Below are positions 40,356-42,072 of a DNA stretch of 42,072 nucleotides, piece by piece. A program made the translations under genes and the position numbers. The DNA comes from DAOTKC01 sp035449045 (GTDB taxonomy: Bacteria; Bacillota; Clostridia; Christensenellales; CAG-917): assembly GCA_035449045.1 (NCBI GenBank), contig DAOTKC010000011.1, positions 1-42,072 on the forward strand, read 5' to 3'. The notes under the pieces were generated by a model. The model ran no database searches. It worked only from the letters and a program-made list of their open reading frames with translations, and had not been told where the DNA came from. Position 1 is the stretch's first letter. The number at the start of each line of letters is the position of its first letter.

Positions 40356-41990
40356 ATGGAATCGAATACTGCGACCGCGACATTTGAATATGTGCCGATT
40401 AGAGAAAAACTGAGCTACGCCTTAACCAACACCGGCCAGGTCATGATTTACACGCTGTTCACCACTTACTTTCTTTTGTTCATGACCGATTATCTGCATA
40501 TCGATCCCAAGGTCGCCGGCCTCGTTTTAATGGTCACGCGCATTCTGGACGCGCTCAACGACCCGATAATGGGGCAGATTCTCGACAAGACTAACACGCG
40601 CTGGGGCAAGTGCAAGTTTTATATGCTGTTCACGCCCATTCCCGTTGCACTCTGCGCCATAGCCGTTTTTTCGCCCTTGCGCTTCGGTGACATGACGATT
40701 CAAACGGTCTACATCACTGCGCTCTACATCGTATTCACCCTTCTCTATACCGCCAACGATATCCCGTATTGGAGCATGTCGGCCGTTATCACCACCGATC
40801 CCAAGCAGCGGACCACCATAGTCACCATGACCAGACTTATCGGCGGCGCGGGCTCGGCGCTCGCTATCGGCTTATTCTGGACTATAAACGGGCTGTTTAA
40901 CGACGGCGCCGGCGTCAACGGCGATATGAGCTTCTTTTTGACCTGCGCCATTTTCTGCGTTTTGGGTGCGGTGCTGATGCTTCAAGGCTATTTCAATACT
41001 AAGGAGCGGGCGCGGATTACCTCGGAGGAAAACCGTTCCGCCGAAAACCTTAAACTGATTCCCAAATGCAAGCCCCTTCTTTTAAACCTTATCGCGGGCG
41101 CGCTTATGTCAGTAACGACAATAGGCTCCACCGCGCTCTCCACCTATTTCATTAAGTGGAACATTAAGTCGATTTTCGCCGAAATGTCGTCCAACACCGT
41201 CATGAGCGTGTTTACGCCGGTCATCAACGTGCTGCCGGCAGCCGCCGCCGTAATAGGCCTTCTCATCGCTCCCAAGCTCATTAAAAAATTTGAAAAGCGC
41301 AACATCCTTTTGGCCGCCTCCGCGCTCGGCGTGATTTCCAACGTCGCCTTTTATTTCGTCGGCTATCAGTCCACTGTCCAGTTAATTTTCTTTTTAATCG
41401 GCAGATTTTTTGCCTTCCTGCCTCTCGGTATTTGGTCGAGCGTCACCACCATCATGATCGGCGACTGCGTCGACTACATCGAGTATAAGACTGGCAAGCG
41501 CGTCGAGGGCACCTGTTTTTCCATGCTCACTTTCATGAGCCAGTTCCAAAACAGCATCAACGTTGCCATAACCGGCTTAATGTTGGGAATTGCGGGCTAT
41601 AACGGCGCGTTAGACGCCAACATCGCCCAGCAGTCGGAGAAAACGCTCCACATGATTTACATCATGACGACGCTTATACCCGCCGCCGGTTACATCATTA
41701 TGTCGATTCCCTTTTTCTTCTACAACTTCAACAACAAACAGCATAAGATGATGCTCGAAGTCATAGCGGCGAGAAACGCCGGCCTTGATACCACGCCGCC
41801 TCCGGGCATGTTTTGGAGGCGCAAGCTCGCTCCCGCGGCCGCCGGCTCCGCGCCCTATATCCCGCCCTATACATCCTCCAAAATCATGGAAATGGTCGTG
41901 CTTTGTTGCCCAAACTGCGGCGAAGAGCTGGCCGCCACCTCCGGCGAACTCGTCCGTTGCCCCCACTGCGGCAACATCACCATCGTTTAG
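40356..41990 (+). CDS. GPH-family sugar symporter with C-terminal zinc ribbon
   Basis: This is a glycoside-pentoside-hexuronide (MelB-type) cation symporter. The MFS core, about residues 10-460, has the GPH hallmark RILDALNDPIMGQILDKT followed by RWGKCKFYM, and about 12 TM segments. After the core comes a 90-residue cytoplasmic tail with a proline-rich linker and a zinc ribbon (Cys 518, 521, 535, 538; PNCGEE and CPHCGN). This tail is not part of usual GPH transporters, which have about 450-480 residues; here there are 544. The ATG at 40356 follows TTAGGAG; a TTG at 40353 is less likely. It probably imports mannosides for the upstream GH38 enzyme. The function of the zinc ribbon is unknown. 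Confidence 0.9.
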   Translation: MESNTATATFEYVPIREKLSYALTNTGQVMIYTLFTTYFLLFMTDYLHIDPKVAGLVLMVTRILDALNDPIMGQILDKTNTRWGKCKFYMLFTPIPVALCAIAVFSPLRFGDMTIQTVYITALYIVFTLLYTANDIPYWSMSAVITTDPKQRTTIVTMTRLIGGAGSALAIGLFWTINGLFNDGAGVNGDMSFFLTCAIFCVLGAVLMLQGYFNTKERARITSEENRSAENLKLIPKCKPLLLNLIAGALMSVTTIGSTALSTYFIKWNIKSIFAEMSSNTVMSVFTPVINVLPAAAAVIGLLIAPKLIKKFEKRNILLAASALGVISNVAFYFVGYQSTVQLIFFLIGRFFAFLPLGIWSSVTTIMIGDCVDYIEYKTGKRVEGTCFSMLTFMSQFQNSINVAITGLMLGIAGYNGALDANIAQQSEKTLHMIYIMTTLIPAAGYIIMSIPFFFYNFNNKQHKMMLEVIAARNAGLDTTPPPGMFWRRKLAPAAAGSAPYIPPYTSSKIMEMVVLCCPNCGEELAATSGELVRCPHCGNITIV

Positions 41991-42072
41991 CCATTTTATA
42001 ACTACAAATTTTAATATAAAGAATCTAAAGATTAACAATATAAATTATTATCTGTGTCTAATAAAGTAAGAT

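Overview
The window looks like a chromosomal segment of an anaerobic, Gram-positive-type bacterium, most likely a Clostridia-grade Bacillota. The evidence is the clostridial gene order of the aromatic operon, a clostridial-type chorismate synthase, a rubrerythrin, an EFR1-type flavodoxin/ferredoxin, an iron alcohol dehydrogenase, a glycyl radical enzyme, and OmpR/HisKA signalling. No 16S rRNA or species marker is present, so the lineage is inferred. No prophage, CRISPR array or intact insertion sequence was seen.

Layout. (1) 1-3.2 kb: two oligopeptide ABC transporter ATPases, then two small membrane proteins, one with a zinc ribbon. (2) 3.4-7.2 kb: tRNA-Val, a HisC-type aminotransferase and a two-component system. 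(3) 7.3-9.9 kb, minus strand: a double-DUF1538 membrane protein with two P-II-like proteins. (4) 10-11.9 kb: an orphan IS3-type HTH protein, tRNA-Thr and a lipoprotein. (5) 12-22.9 kb: a complete aromatic amino acid operon (aroF-tyrA-aroB-aroA-aroC-pheA-aroEK-aroQ) with a translationally coupled U32 gene. It is preceded by a strong promoter, a 24-codon leader peptide with ten Phe/Tyr codons, and a terminator/antiterminator pair. (6) 23-29.9 kb: Fe-ADH, ThiF-like protein, MBL-fold hydrolase, a small amidase, rubrerythrin, an ABC exporter pair and an EFR1 protein. (7) 30.2-33.5 kb, minus strand: one 1103-residue polypeptide joining a radical SAM glycyl radical activase to a complete glycyl radical enzyme. 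(8) 33.9-42 kb: a sugar cluster with PfkB kinase, mutarotase-like protein, mannose-6-phosphate isomerase, GH38 alpha-mannosidase and a GPH-type symporter carrying a C-terminal zinc ribbon.

How the parts work together. Region 5 makes chorismate, prephenate, phenylpyruvate and 4-hydroxyphenylpyruvate from PEP and erythrose-4-phosphate. The leader peptide would sense charged tRNA-Phe/tRNA-Tyr. The HisC-type enzyme at 3.5 kb could supply the final transamination. The U32 gene at the operon's end may consume prephenate in RNA hydroxylation. Region 8 would import mannosides, release mannose (GH38) and feed mannose/fructose phosphates into glycolysis.

The most unusual item is the activase-GRE fusion. 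Next are the Phe/Tyr attenuator, the U32 gene coupled to the prephenate-making operon, the symporter-zinc-ribbon fusion, and the DUF1538/P-II-like module with a repetitive acidic tail.
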